From an uncultured Collinsella sp. (GTDB lineage Bacteria > Actinomycetota > Coriobacteriia > Coriobacteriales > Coriobacteriaceae): a stretch of 11,565 nt of DNA. The notes beneath the pieces were generated by a model. That model had not been told where the DNA came from. It saw nothing but the letters and a program-made list of their open reading frames with translations, and did no database searches. Every line of letters starts with the position of its first letter. Position 1 is the first letter of the stretch. Position numbers and translations under genes: made by a program. Positions 1 through 6,290 of this stretch are shown in pieces. Location: assembly GCA_900554465.1 (NCBI GenBank), contig USHF01000033.1, forward strand, positions 1-11,565, read 5' to 3'.

Positions 1-48
1 CGAGATCTGCGCATGTCTCGTGGGCTCGGAGATGTGTATAAGAGACAG
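1..48 (+). other. Nextera i7-side sequencing adapter (artefact)
   Basis: Positions 15-48 match the Nextera read-2 transposon adapter, ending with the mosaic end (AGATGTGTATAAGAGACAG). Positions 1-6 (CGAGAT) match the 3' end of the P7 oligo, leaving positions 7-14 (CTGCGCAT) as the 8-nt i7 index. This is not genomic sequence. Any ORF starting here (peptide MSRGLGDVYKRQ...) is a translated adapter. Genomic sequence begins at 49. Confidence 0.98.
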
Positions 49-240
49 CTGCTGAGCGTGGCGACGTACTTTACGGCGGGACGCCAGGCAAAGAACAATG
101 AGGAATCCGCCGCCATGGCGCGCATCGTGTGCGAGCGCTACCTGCGAAACGGCTGCATCACGGGTGTGTTTCTCAACGTAATCAACGTCTACTTTATGTA
201 TTCGGCGATTACCGGTATGGGCTTTGGCCTGGGCTTTTAG
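49..240 (+). CDS. C-terminal fragment of a hypothetical membrane protein
   Basis: An open frame runs from the adapter junction to a TAG at 238-240, giving the last 63 residues of a protein whose start lies off the contig. The visible part begins LLSVATYFTAGRQAKNN, has a charged stretch (AKNNEESAAMARIVCERYLRNG), and ends in a hydrophobic, glycine-rich stretch of about 28 residues (from CITGVFLNVINVYF to GFGLGF). That stretch is probably a C-terminal transmembrane helix. The family is not recognised. The first 12 residues of the apparent ORF come from adapter and must be dropped. The next gene (250-639) is on the opposite strand and converges with a 9-nt gap. Confidence 0.6.
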   Translation: MLSVATYFTAGRQAKNNEESAAMARIVCERYLRNGCITGVFLNVINVYFMYSAITGMGFGLGF

Positions 241-249
241 CTTGCGCCT

Positions 250-639
250 TTAGGCAACGAGCCTGCAAGCATATTCGATGGCTGCTGCGAGGCCGCCGCT
301 CGATCGTGGTTGAAAGACTACATCGGCGGCGGCCTCGTTTTCGTATCCGGCACCGCGGAGGCAGAGCGCGATACCGGCTTCTAAAAGGAGCGGCAGGCCG
401 CGTTGACTGGTTGCGATTACGGCAGCCTGATTGAGCGAGCAACTGTGCGCTTGGCATTGGATGGCAAGTTCACCTTGCGCCGGGCAAGGGACCAGAACAG
501 CGGCGACTCGACTTGATAGCAATGCGAATGCTGTGCGCTCATCGGGCGAAAGACATTCTGCTTCAACGACGACGAGCTTGGGCGGTGCGCTGTTTGTGCG
601 AAGCGTGGCTCGGTACATGCGGACCGAAGAACCCGACAT
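250..639 (-). CDS. Small protein of unknown function, weakly HAD-like C-terminus
   Basis: This 129-residue protein begins MSGSSVRMYRATLRTNS. The ATG at 639 is chosen because AGGAG lies 6 nt upstream on the minus strand; an upstream TTG at 663 lacks this support and lies inside the palindrome. Residues 76-123 (ATSQRGLPLLLEAGIALCLR, then ENEAAADVVF and GLAAAIEYA) resemble the end of HAD hydrolases or P-type ATPases, where a GDGxND motif is followed by 'LLEAAGIGVAM' and 'AADVV'. Here the acidic GDGxND motif is missing, so a catalytic HAD fold is doubtful and the resemblance may be chance. The gene diverges from the HTH gene at 716 across a perfect palindrome, which suggests the HTH protein controls it. 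Function is unknown. Confidence 0.6.
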   Translation of the reverse strand: MSGSSVRMYRATLRTNSAPPKLVVVEAECLSPDERTAFALLSSRVAAVLVPCPAQGELAIQCQAHSCSLNQAAVIATSQRGLPLLLEAGIALCLRGAGYENEAAADVVFQPRSSGGLAAAIEYACRLVA

Positions 640-661
640 AGAAAACTCCTGTGTATTCGGC

Positions 662-687
662 AAAACGTAAACTATAGTTTACGTTTT
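662..687. promoter_or_regulatory. Perfect 26-bp palindrome, probable operator with bidirectional -10
   Basis: The half-site is AAAACGTAAACTA, followed immediately by its exact reverse complement, centred between 674 and 675. The centre contains TATAGT on each strand (673-678 on +, 676-671 on -), a good -10 for both divergent genes; no good -35 was found on either strand. It lies 22 bp upstream of the ATG at 639 and 28 bp upstream of the ATG at 716. An autoregulatory operator for the adjacent Cro/CI-type protein is the simplest reading. An AT-rich bidirectional terminator is less likely, since neighbouring genes point away from it. Confidence 0.75.
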
Positions 688-715
688 TGTTCAGCTCCAT
701 TTCAAACTCGGCTGC

Positions 716-934
716 ATGGACGAACGTGCGAAACAGATTCTTGGCAGGCGGGTCGAAGAGACACGCAGGGACCTTGGTATCTCCAAGGTTGATTTTTGTG
801 TGGCGACAGGAATCAGCCGACCCTACCTCGACCGAATCGAAGATGGGACGGCAAATTTCACGCTCAAGGTTCTATTTAAGATCGCGCCCGCACTCGGCAT
901 GACGGTGTCAGAGCTTCTCGAGGGGATCGAATAG
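716..934 (+). CDS. Cro/CI-type (XRE) HTH transcriptional regulator, 72 aa
   Basis: The protein is a single helix-turn-helix domain (starts MDERAKQILGRRVEETRRD). The HTH_3 pattern is readable across residues 6-68: GRRVEETRRDLGISKVDFC, then ATGISRPYLDRIEDG (recognition helix region), then LFKIAPALGMTVSELLEG. At 72 residues it has no room for a ligand or oligomerisation domain. It probably binds the palindrome just upstream, repressing itself and the divergent 250-639 gene. The ATG at 716 has no clear Shine-Dalgarno sequence and no better in-frame start lies between it and the palindrome. It converges with the asparaginase gene (22-bp gap) with no obvious terminator between. Such small HTH proteins also occur as antitoxins, but the neighbour does not look like a known toxin. 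Confidence 0.85.
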   Translation: MDERAKQILGRRVEETRRDLGISKVDFCVATGISRPYLDRIEDGTANFTLKVLFKIAPALGMTVSELLEGIE

Positions 935-956
935 GGGATACCCGTCGATAACTGAA

Positions 957-1970
957 TTACGCCATCGGGATGCGGTCGTGGTTGACTTGGCTGTAGAACA
1001 GGCGCTGGATCTCGGCGGCATCGCGTGACTGGCCGAGTGCCCACATGGTTTTGGCCACGAGCGTCTCGGTTGTCATATCGTCGCCGCGCAAAATGCCCGG
1101 ATGATCGGCGTAGGCACGGCCGACCTCATAAACACCCAGGTCAAGGCCCTCTTCGGGGACCTGCGTGGTCATAACGACGGTGCGGCCCGAATCGACCCAG
1201 CGGAAAATCGCCTCTTGGAACGACTCGCCCGACTCGCCAAACTCGGGGATACCGCCAATGCCAAAGGTCTCAAGGATTGCAGCGTCGTAGCTATCGGCAA
1301 GGGCGTCGAGGATGCCCGGGTTTACGCCGGGCGTGAGCTTGAGTACAAATACGCGCGGGTCGATGCTGTCGTAGAAACGCACCGGGTTTTCGCCCTGATG
1401 CGTGCCGTGAAGCCCGTTGCGCACGATGCGGTCGTTGCGGATATAGGCGATGGGCGGATAGTTGACGCTAATGAACGCGTTAAAGCTCATGGTGCGCTGT
1501 TTGCGGGCGCGCGTACCGGCAATGGCTACGCCGCCAAACACGATTGAGACGTCGTGCGAGTGCTCGTCGAGCGCATAGAGCAGGCTCTGGTACAGGTTGA
1601 GCTTGGCGTCGGTAAAGGGATTGCCCATGGGCTTTTGCGAGCCGGTGAGTACGATAGGCTTGGGGCTGTCCTGAATCAGATAGGAAAGCGCCGCCGCGGT
1701 GTAGCTCATGGTGTCGGTGCCGTGCAGAATCACAAAGCCGTCGTGGTCGGCATAACCCTCGACGATGACGTCGCGGATACGCATCCAGTCACTGGGGCGC
1801 ATATTGGTGCTGTCGATGTTCATGGGCTGCACGACGTCGAGCTCGCAGAGGCCCGAGATCTCGGGGACGCTCTGGGCGAGCTCCTCACCGGTCAGGGCGG
1901 GGGAGAGGCCGTTGCCGTCCTCGGTCGATGCGATGGTGCCGCCCGTGGCGATGAGAAGGATGCGCTTCAT
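957..1970 (-). CDS. ansA: L-asparaginase (type I, AnsA-like)
   Basis: Hydrolyses L-asparagine to aspartate and ammonia. The start is the ATG at 1970 (MKRILLIATGGTIAS), preceded by a TAGGAA-type ribosome binding site; a longer frame reaching 2042 adds 24 residues with no family resemblance. At 337 residues it equals the size of bacterial type I enzymes (about 338). Catalytic residues are visible: nucleophile T12 in ATGGTIAS, substrate-binding S54 in NIDSTNM, the second triad T85-D86 in HGTDTM, and K157 in AGTRARKQRT. The N-terminal domain ends around residue 190 and the C-terminal domain carries LKLTPGVNPGIL and ETFGIGGIP. There is no signal peptide, so it is cytoplasmic, as expected for type I. 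It diverges from guaA across a 268-bp gap where no confident promoter was found. Confidence 0.96.
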   Translation of the reverse strand: MKRILLIATGGTIASTEDGNGLSPALTGEELAQSVPEISGLCELDVVQPMNIDSTNMRPSDWMRIRDVIVEGYADHDGFVILHGTDTMSYTAAALSYLIQDSPKPIVLTGSQKPMGNPFTDAKLNLYQSLLYALDEHSHDVSIVFGGVAIAGTRARKQRTMSFNAFISVNYPPIAYIRNDRIVRNGLHGTHQGENPVRFYDSIDPRVFVLKLTPGVNPGILDALADSYDAAILETFGIGGIPEFGESGESFQEAIFRWVDSGRTVVMTTQVPEEGLDLGVYEVGRAYADHPGILRGDDMTTETLVAKTMWALGQSRDAAEIQRLFYSQVNHDRIPMA

Positions 1971-2238
1971 GCTGGTATTCCTATCGGTTTTGTCGCCGCA
2001 AGGGCGGAGTCGTTCGGCAGTATTGTGGCACAGGGCGTCCAATGTTCAAACGTAATACATCATCTGTAATGTTTAGTAATACTTCAACTGCCGTCAAATA
2101 AGGGCCCAGGTCGTGCGTTTGCCGTGCGCTGATGGCCGCGAGGGACGAGAAACCCCATATAACGTGTACACTATGGAAGTTATTATCGTTCATTCACGCG
2201 GGTGGGCACCGGCTCCCCGCCAACAAGAGGGGGAAACC

Positions 2239-3837
2239 ATGGATCAAAAGGCTTCCGCAAAGGTCCTCGTACTCGACTTTGGTGCGCAGTACGGTCAGCT
2301 CATTGCCCGTCGCGTCCGCGACCTCAACGTGTATTCCGAGATCGTTCCCTGCGACATCTCGGCCGATGAGATTCGCGAGATGAACGCCTCTGCGCTCATC
2401 CTTTCCGGCGGCCCGGCCTCCGTGTACGCCGAGGACGCTCCGTCCATCGATCCCGCCATCTTTGACCTTGGCCTTCCCGTCCTGGGCTTTTGCTACGGCC
2501 ATCAGATCACGGCCGTGACGCTCGGCGGCAAGGTCGGCCACTCCGAGGTGGGCGAGTACGGCCGCGCCACCATCACGCGCACGGCTGGCGCCAAGCTCTT
2601 TAACTCCACGCCCATGGAGCAGACCGTGTGGATGAGCCACCGCGACGCCGTGTCCGAGGTGCCCGAGGGCTTTACCGTTACCGCCAGCACCGACGTATGC
2701 CCGGTTGCCGCCATGGAGTGCGTCGAGCGCAAGATTTTCACCACGCAGTTCCACCCCGAGGTCAAGCACACCGAGCACGGCCAGCAGCTGCTCCGTAACT
2801 TCCTGTTCGACATCTGCGGGCTTGAGGCCAGCTGGACCATGGACAACCTGGTCGAGACCATGGTGGGCGAGTTCCGCGCCGCCGTTGGCGAGGACCGCGT
2901 GATCCTGGCGCTGTCCGGCGGCGTCGACTCCTCCGTGGTCGCGGCCTTGGGCGCCCGCGCCGTCGGCCGCCAGATGACCTGCGTGTTCATCAACCATGGT
3001 CTGCTGCGCAAGGGCGAGCCGGAGCAGGTGGAGGAGGTCTTCACCAAGCAGTTCGACGTCGACTTCGTGCACGTGCACGCGGAGGCGCGCTACGCCGCGC
3101 TGCTCGATGGCGTGACCGATCCCGAGGAGAAGCGTCGCATCATCGGCACGCAGTTCTGGAACGAGTTCTTCGCCGTGGCGAAGGATCTGGAGACCGACGG
3201 CCGCCCGGTGAAGTACCTGGCGCAGGGCACCATCTACCCCGACATCATCGAGAGCGGCGCCCGCAAGACCGGCGGCAAGACGGCCACCATCAAGAGCCAC
3301 CACAACCTCATCCCGTTCCCCGAGGGCGTGCACTTCGATCTCATCGAGCCGCTCGACCACTTTTTCAAGGACGAGGTGCGCGAACTGGGCCTGGCGCTGG
3401 GCCTGCCCGAGCACATCGTGCACCGTCAGCCGTTCCCGGGCCCCGGCCTGGCGATTCGCATCATCGGCGCGGTGAGCCCCGAGAAGCTCGAGATCCTGAA
3501 GAACGCCGACGCCATCGTGCGCGAGGAGCTGGACGAGTACAACGCGCGCCTGTTCGAGCAGACCGGCGAGCGCAACAGTGAGCACTCCTGCTGGCAGTAC
3601 TTCGCCGTCCTGCCTGACATCAAGTCCGTCGGCGTTATGGGCGACGAGCGCACCTACCAGCGCCCGATCATCCTGCGCGCCGTCGAGTCCAGTGACGCCA
3701 TGACCGCCGACTGGGCCAAGCTGCCCTACGACGTGCTGGCCCGCATTTCCGGCCGCATCGTGGCCGAGGTTCCCGGCGCCAACCGCGTGTGCTACGACAT
3801 CACGTCCAAGCCGCCCGCGACCATCGAGTGGGAGTAG
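2239..3837 (+). CDS. guaA: GMP synthase (glutamine-hydrolysing)
   Basis: Converts XMP to GMP using ATP and glutamine, the last step of guanine nucleotide synthesis. The ATG at 2239 is preceded by AGAGGGGG (2226-2233); the frame continues upstream to 2113 but without homology. The 532 residues include the class I glutamine amidotransferase domain (about 8-195) with nucleophile C85 in GFCYGHQ, and H172 and E174 in FHPEV. The ATP pyrophosphatase domain follows with its P-loop LSGGVDSSV (225-233). The C-terminal dimerisation domain contains HRQPFPGPGLAIRI (395-408) and ends DITSKPPATIEWE. It is slightly longer than the usual 511-525. A terminator follows at 3952. The 3' end of guaA is a known integration hotspot for genomic islands, relevant because an integrase module begins about 600 bp downstream. 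Confidence 0.99.
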   Translation: MDQKASAKVLVLDFGAQYGQLIARRVRDLNVYSEIVPCDISADEIREMNASALILSGGPASVYAEDAPSIDPAIFDLGLPVLGFCYGHQITAVTLGGKVGHSEVGEYGRATITRTAGAKLFNSTPMEQTVWMSHRDAVSEVPEGFTVTASTDVCPVAAMECVERKIFTTQFHPEVKHTEHGQQLLRNFLFDICGLEASWTMDNLVETMVGEFRAAVGEDRVILALSGGVDSSVVAALGARAVGRQMTCVFINHGLLRKGEPEQVEEVFTKQFDVDFVHVHAEARYAALLDGVTDPEEKRRIIGTQFWNEFFAVAKDLETDGRPVKYLAQGTIYPDIIESGARKTGGKTATIKSHHNLIPFPEGVHFDLIEPLDHFFKDEVRELGLALGLPEHIVHRQPFPGPGLAIRIIGAVSPEKLEILKNADAIVREELDEYNARLFEQTGERNSEHSCWQYFAVLPDIKSVGVMGDERTYQRPIILRAVESSDAMTADWAKLPYDVLARISGRIVAEVPGANRVCYDITSKPPATIEWE

Positions 3838-3951
3838 GCTGATAGGGTTCTGACCTGCATTTTTGAGTGCCGCACTGTGCCGCTGAGTTTCGTTTCGTAC
3901 GAGAGTCATGGCAAAGCCGCCAGCGATGTTGGTGAGTAAATACGATAACCG

Positions 3952-3985
3952 AGCCTCCGTTCCCGCGTTGGGACGGAGGCTTTTT
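3952..3985 (+). terminator. Intrinsic terminator downstream of guaA
   Basis: AGCCTCCGT (3952-3960) pairs with ACGGAGGCT (3973-3981), and the interior CCC/GGG can extend the stem around an unpaired T. A run of Ts starts at 3981 (TTTTT, then CTTT). It is GC-rich with a U-tract on the + strand, 114 nt past the guaA stop. It most likely ends the guaA transcript and separates the chromosome from what follows. Confidence 0.9.
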
Positions 3986-3993
3986 CTTTGTCG

Positions 3994-4370
3994 TTTTACT
4001 CCCTTTCACCTGCGATTTCGCAATTTACTCCCCCGTGTTTCAAGACGGCAAGGCACGGTGCGGCATTCGGAGGAACGGGAGTAAGGATTCATCCCAAGTG
4101 AGTAGACGCACGATTTTTGTCTCCGAGAGCCAAACGGGGCCGTTTCGGGGCCTGTGAAACTCAAATCGAACTCAATAGGCTTTTCGGCGGTCTTCTCACA
4201 GCGTTTTCCCAGGTGGTTAATGGGGAGTAAAGAATCTCGCCGCCTCAATGAAAACGGGAGTAACCAGGGGAAATGCCGCGGCGTACTGCCGCGTGCCGCC
4301 GTGTAAGCCACCGCGTCATTTACTCCCCAGGTGCGCCGGAAATGCCTTGGCATGCAATGGGGAGTAAAAA
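3994..4370. repeat. Cluster of seven GGGAGTAA repeats in a 470-bp non-coding stretch
   Basis: The 8-mer GGGAGTAA occurs exactly seven times in 372 bp. On + it is at 4077-4084, 4223-4230, 4256-4263 and 4360-4367; inverted as TTACTCCC it is at 3996-4003, 4025-4032 and 4320-4327. Most copies extend to GGGGAGTAAA, and the copies at 4223 and 4360 share 13 bases (AATGGGGAGTAAA). Near matches lie at 3931-3940 (GGTGAGTAAA) and at the guaA stop codon (GGGAGTAG). The stretch from 3986 to 4455 holds no convincing gene: a 115-codon frame on the minus strand (4006-4353) lacks a ribosome binding site and recognisable protein character. The repeats could be arm-type integrase sites, remnants of earlier integrations, or a species-specific intergenic repeat. 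Confidence 0.85.
4319..4368. repeat. Inverted repeat, 11-bp stem formed by two GGGAGTAA copies
   Basis: TTTACTCCCCA (4319-4329) is the exact reverse complement of TGGGGAGTAAA (4358-4368), with 28 nt between. No U-tract follows on either strand, so it is not a standard terminator. It is the most regular part of the repeat cluster and lies 87 bp beyond the 3' end of the repressor gene. It could fold as RNA or be a dyad protein-binding site. Confidence 0.7.
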
Positions 4371-4455
4371 CTCAGCTTACGCAGGCCCGAGCGGCGCTCG
4401 CCGCCTGGTCCACCGTCCTGATTCGGTTGCGTTGATCGCGAAATGCGGAGAGCCG

Positions 4456-4869
4456 CTACAGCGAGGCTTTCCAGTCCTCGTATTCGTCGGCGTCGATCTT
4501 GCCGTTTTCGAGCTGCGCGCGCTTCTCTGCCCACAGTTCGATCGCCATCGCGGCTTTGGGCGCGTGCGGCGCCTTGGGGTTCAGGGAGAGGCCCGTGCCG
4601 TCGGCTGCGGGCACGATGCCGAAGGAGTCCTCGAGCCGCACGAGCAGCGACATGAGGTCGCCCGCAGTCTCGACGCCGTAATCCTTGAGGGCGTTGACGG
4701 ACACGCCGAGCGCCGCGGAGATGGACTCGAGCAGCTCGGGCTTCACGGCGCGGATGCCGCTCTCGTAGTGGCGCACGGCCCCCTCGGTCAGGCCGACCGC
4801 CTCGGCGAGCTGCGCCTGCGTCATGCCGCGCGACTTGCGGTACCGCCTTATGTTCTCGCCTACGGACAT
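4456..4869 (-). CDS. Cro/CI-type repressor of the integrase module, 137 aa
   Basis: The protein begins MSVGENIRRYRKSRGMTQAQ with a classic HTH_3 domain at about residues 5-61 (LAEAVGLTEGAVRHYESG is the HTH core; LLESISAALGVSVNALKDYG follows). The remaining 75 residues form an acidic, probably helical tail ending IDADEYEDWKASL, with no LexA-type peptidase site seen. The ATG at 4869 is chosen for its AGGAGGAGGG upstream; the frame extends 20 codons further but through the promoter region. It diverges from the excisionase-integrase operon across 140 bp of repeated GTAC-type operators. It is therefore the likely switch that keeps excision off and also controls its own promoter. The DNA-binding role is clear; the target is inferred. 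Confidence 0.9.
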   Translation of the reverse strand: MSVGENIRRYRKSRGMTQAQLAEAVGLTEGAVRHYESGIRAVKPELLESISAALGVSVNALKDYGVETAGDLMSLLVRLEDSFGIVPAADGTGLSLNPKAPHAPKAAMAIELWAEKRAQLENGKIDADEYEDWKASL

Positions 4870-4900
4870 GAGCCCTCCTCCTGGAATTACGTACCAGCAC

Positions 4901-4929
4901 ATCTTATCAGCGTACGCAAATGTACGCAA
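4901..4929 (-). promoter_or_regulatory. Candidate promoter for the repressor gene
   Basis: On the minus strand TTGCGT (4929-4924) and TAAGAT (4906-4901) are separated by exactly 17 bp, a moderate sigma-70-type promoter pointing into the repressor gene 32 bp away. Both GTACGCAA repeats overlap its -35 and spacer, which suggests autoregulation. Confidence 0.55.
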
Positions 4930-4991
4930 TTCTATTGACAGTACAGATATGTACGTTTACTCTGAATCTGTGAACCGTACGTATCCGTACG
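4912..4991. promoter_or_regulatory. Operator array between repressor and excisionase genes
   Basis: Several GTAC-centred repeats lie in 80 bp. GTACGCAA occurs as a direct repeat at 4912-4919 and 4922-4929 (10-bp period). GTACA and TGTAC form an inverted repeat around GATA at 4941-4954. CCGTACG occurs as a direct repeat at 4975-4981 and 4985-4991 (10-bp period). The 10-bp phasing puts the paired copies on one face of the helix. The central inverted repeat fits exactly inside the spacer of the rightward promoter, and the first pair covers the leftward -35. The likely binder is the adjacent Cro/CI-type repressor; some copies may instead bind the excisionase-like protein. Confidence 0.75.
4935..4963 (+). 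promoter_or_regulatory. Promoter of the excisionase-integrase operon
   Basis: A perfect -35 TTGACA (4935-4940) is followed after exactly 17 bp by TACTCT (4958-4963). Transcription would start near 4970, some 40 nt before the ATG at 5010. The spacer is almost filled by the GTACA-GATA-TGTAC dyad, so a repressor bound there would block RNA polymerase. Confidence 0.75.
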
Positions 4992-5009
4992 CCATTGATT
5001 GGAGGAGCC

Positions 5010-5213
5010 ATGGACGAGAAGGTGGCGAAGACGCCGAGGCCGCACATGCTGGACGCCGACGAGGTCGCGGAGCTGCTGAGGATCAAGAAAGGCAGCGCCT
5101 ACGAGGTGATCAGGAAGATAAACGCCGAGCAGGAGGCGCGCGGGCGCGTGGTCATCCGCGGGCGCGTTCGAAGCGACGTCTTCGACGCCCTGTACTTCCC
5201 GGAGGTGGACTGA
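5010..5213 (+). CDS. Excisionase-like small HTH protein, 67 aa
   Basis: The protein begins MDEKVAKTPRPHMLDADEVA. Residues 13-30 (MLDADEVAELLRIKKGSA) followed by YEVIRKINAEQEARGRVVIR form a winged-helix MerR/Xis-like (helix_turn_helix_17 type) DNA-binding domain, ending with GRVRSDVFDALYF. The ATG at 5010 is preceded by GGAGGAG (5001-5007); a TTG five codons upstream would put that site inside the gene. It sits 1 nt upstream of the integrase, the usual place for a recombination directionality factor, so a role in directing excision is likely. A plain transcriptional role is the alternative, since such proteins can do both. Confidence 0.8.
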   Translation: MDEKVAKTPRPHMLDADEVAELLRIKKGSAYEVIRKINAEQEARGRVVIRGRVRSDVFDALYFPEVD

Positions 5214-5214
5214 C

Positions 5215-6285
5215 ATGCCCGTGTACAAGGACGACGGCAACGGCACGTTCTACGTGCAGTGCTACTACCGCGACGCCCGCGGCTCGAAGCGCCACAAGAC
5301 GAAGCGCGGCTTCTCCTCCGAGGTGGAGGCCGCAGTGTGGGAGAGCCAGTTCAAGAGCCTTAACGGCGGGGCCATGGACATGACGTTCTCCGAGTTCGTC
5401 GAGGTGTACGCCTCCGAGGTGAAGCCGCGCATACGCGAGCACACGTGGATCACCAAGGAGTACATCATCAACGACAAGCTCGTGCCGTTCTTCGGGGACA
5501 TGCGCATGTGCGACGTGAGGCCGATCGACGTCATCAGGTGGCAAAACGAGCTCACCGAGCACCGGGACGCCGACGGGAAGCCCTGGGCACCGACGTACCT
5601 GCGCACAGTGAACAACCAGCTCAACGCCATCTTCAACCACGCCGAGCGCTACTACGGCCTCAGCGACAACCCGGTGCGCAGGGTCGACAAGATAGGCTCG
5701 AAGAAGGGCGGCGAGATGCAGTTCTGGACCAAGGACGAGTACCTGAGGTTCAGCGAGGCCGTCATGGACAAGCCTCTCTCATTCCACGCCTTCGAGCTGC
5801 TTTACTGGACGGGCATACGCTGCGGCGAGCTCCTGGCGCTCACGCCGTCCGACTTCATGCTGGAGAGCTCGCGGCTGCGCATCAACAAGTCGTACCAGAG
5901 CCTCAACGGCGTTGACACCGTGACCGACCCCAAGACGCCCAAGTCCGTGCGCACGATCGTCATGCCCGCCTTCCTGCGCGACGAGATGGCGGACTTCATC
6001 GAGATGCGCGACGACGTCGCCCCCGACGAGCGCCTGTTCGCCGTGACCAAGCACTTCCTGGCCCACGAGATGGAGCGCGGGTGCAAGGCGTCGGGCGTGA
6101 AGCGCATCCGCATACACGACATACGCCACAGCCATGTGAGCCTGCTGATAGAGATGGGCTTCTCCGCGCTGGCCATCGCCGAGCGCATGGGCCACGAGGC
6201 GGTGGACATCACCTACCGCTACGCGCACCTGTTCCCCACGAAGCAGGACGAGATGGCCGCCGCGCTCGACGGGGCGAGGGGGTAA
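5215..6285 (+). CDS. int: Tyrosine-type site-specific integrase, 356 aa
   Basis: Catalyses integration and excision by strand exchange at att sites. Residues 1-50 form a small N-terminal arm-binding-type domain (TFYVQCYYRDARGSKRHKTK). Residues 57-150 form the SAM-like core-binding domain (TFSEFVEVYASEVKPRIREH). The catalytic domain carries R202 (WTGIRCGELLAL), a candidate Lys near 240-243 (DPKTPKSVRT), H301 and R304 (HDIRHSH), H327 (RMGHEAVDIT) and nucleophile Y336 (YRYAHLFP). All key residues are present and the length is normal for Tn916/phage-type integrases, so it is probably active. GGAGGTGG (5201-5208), inside the end of the excisionase gene, serves as the ribosome binding site. ATA isoleucine codons are frequent, unlike in guaA. 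Confidence 0.97.
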   Translation: MPVYKDDGNGTFYVQCYYRDARGSKRHKTKRGFSSEVEAAVWESQFKSLNGGAMDMTFSEFVEVYASEVKPRIREHTWITKEYIINDKLVPFFGDMRMCDVRPIDVIRWQNELTEHRDADGKPWAPTYLRTVNNQLNAIFNHAERYYGLSDNPVRRVDKIGSKKGGEMQFWTKDEYLRFSEAVMDKPLSFHAFELLYWTGIRCGELLALTPSDFMLESSRLRINKSYQSLNGVDTVTDPKTPKSVRTIVMPAFLRDEMADFIEMRDDVAPDERLFAVTKHFLAHEMERGCKASGVKRIRIHDIRHSHVSLLIEMGFSALAIAERMGHEAVDITYRYAHLFPTKQDEMAAALDGARG

Positions 6286-6290
6286 GAAGG

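Noticed and set aside
1101..2069. Two + strand frames (148 and 171 codons) within the asparaginase region
   Set aside because: Shadows of the asparaginase gene, whose catalytic motifs are on the minus strand.
1971..2238. Possible purine riboswitch or promoter pair between asparaginase and guaA
   Set aside because: No purine aptamer core was recognised and no -35/-10 pair with proper spacing convinced me. A short GCGGG/CCCGC hairpin (2198-2220) before the guaA ribosome binding site is too weak to call.
2194..3909. 571-codon open frame antisense to guaA
   Set aside because: It mirrors the GC-rich third-position pattern of guaA, its translation is low-complexity (rich in A, G, H, L, V), and guaA is certain on the other strand.
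4006..4353. 115-codon frame on the minus strand through the repeat cluster
   Set aside because: No ribosome binding site, arginine/serine-rich composition, and it crosses six repeat copies. It could be a repeat-derived ORF family but cannot be supported as a gene.
3994..4370. CRISPR array
   Set aside because: The repeats are only 8-13 bases, in both orientations, with irregular spacing of 29-146 bp, and no cas genes are near.
4391..4404. Terminator for the repressor gene (GCGGCG-CT-CGCCGC)
   Set aside because: The dyad has only a 2-4 nt loop and the nearest T-run on the minus strand is about 20 nt further, so it is not a standard intrinsic terminator.
3838..4455. tRNA gene as integration target
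   Set aside because: No cloverleaf, T-loop (GGTTCGAATCC-like) or CCA end was seen in this stretch.
4273..4938. 221-codon + strand frame over the repressor gene
   Set aside because: Antisense to a clear HTH repressor with a strong ribosome binding site, and it runs through the promoter region.
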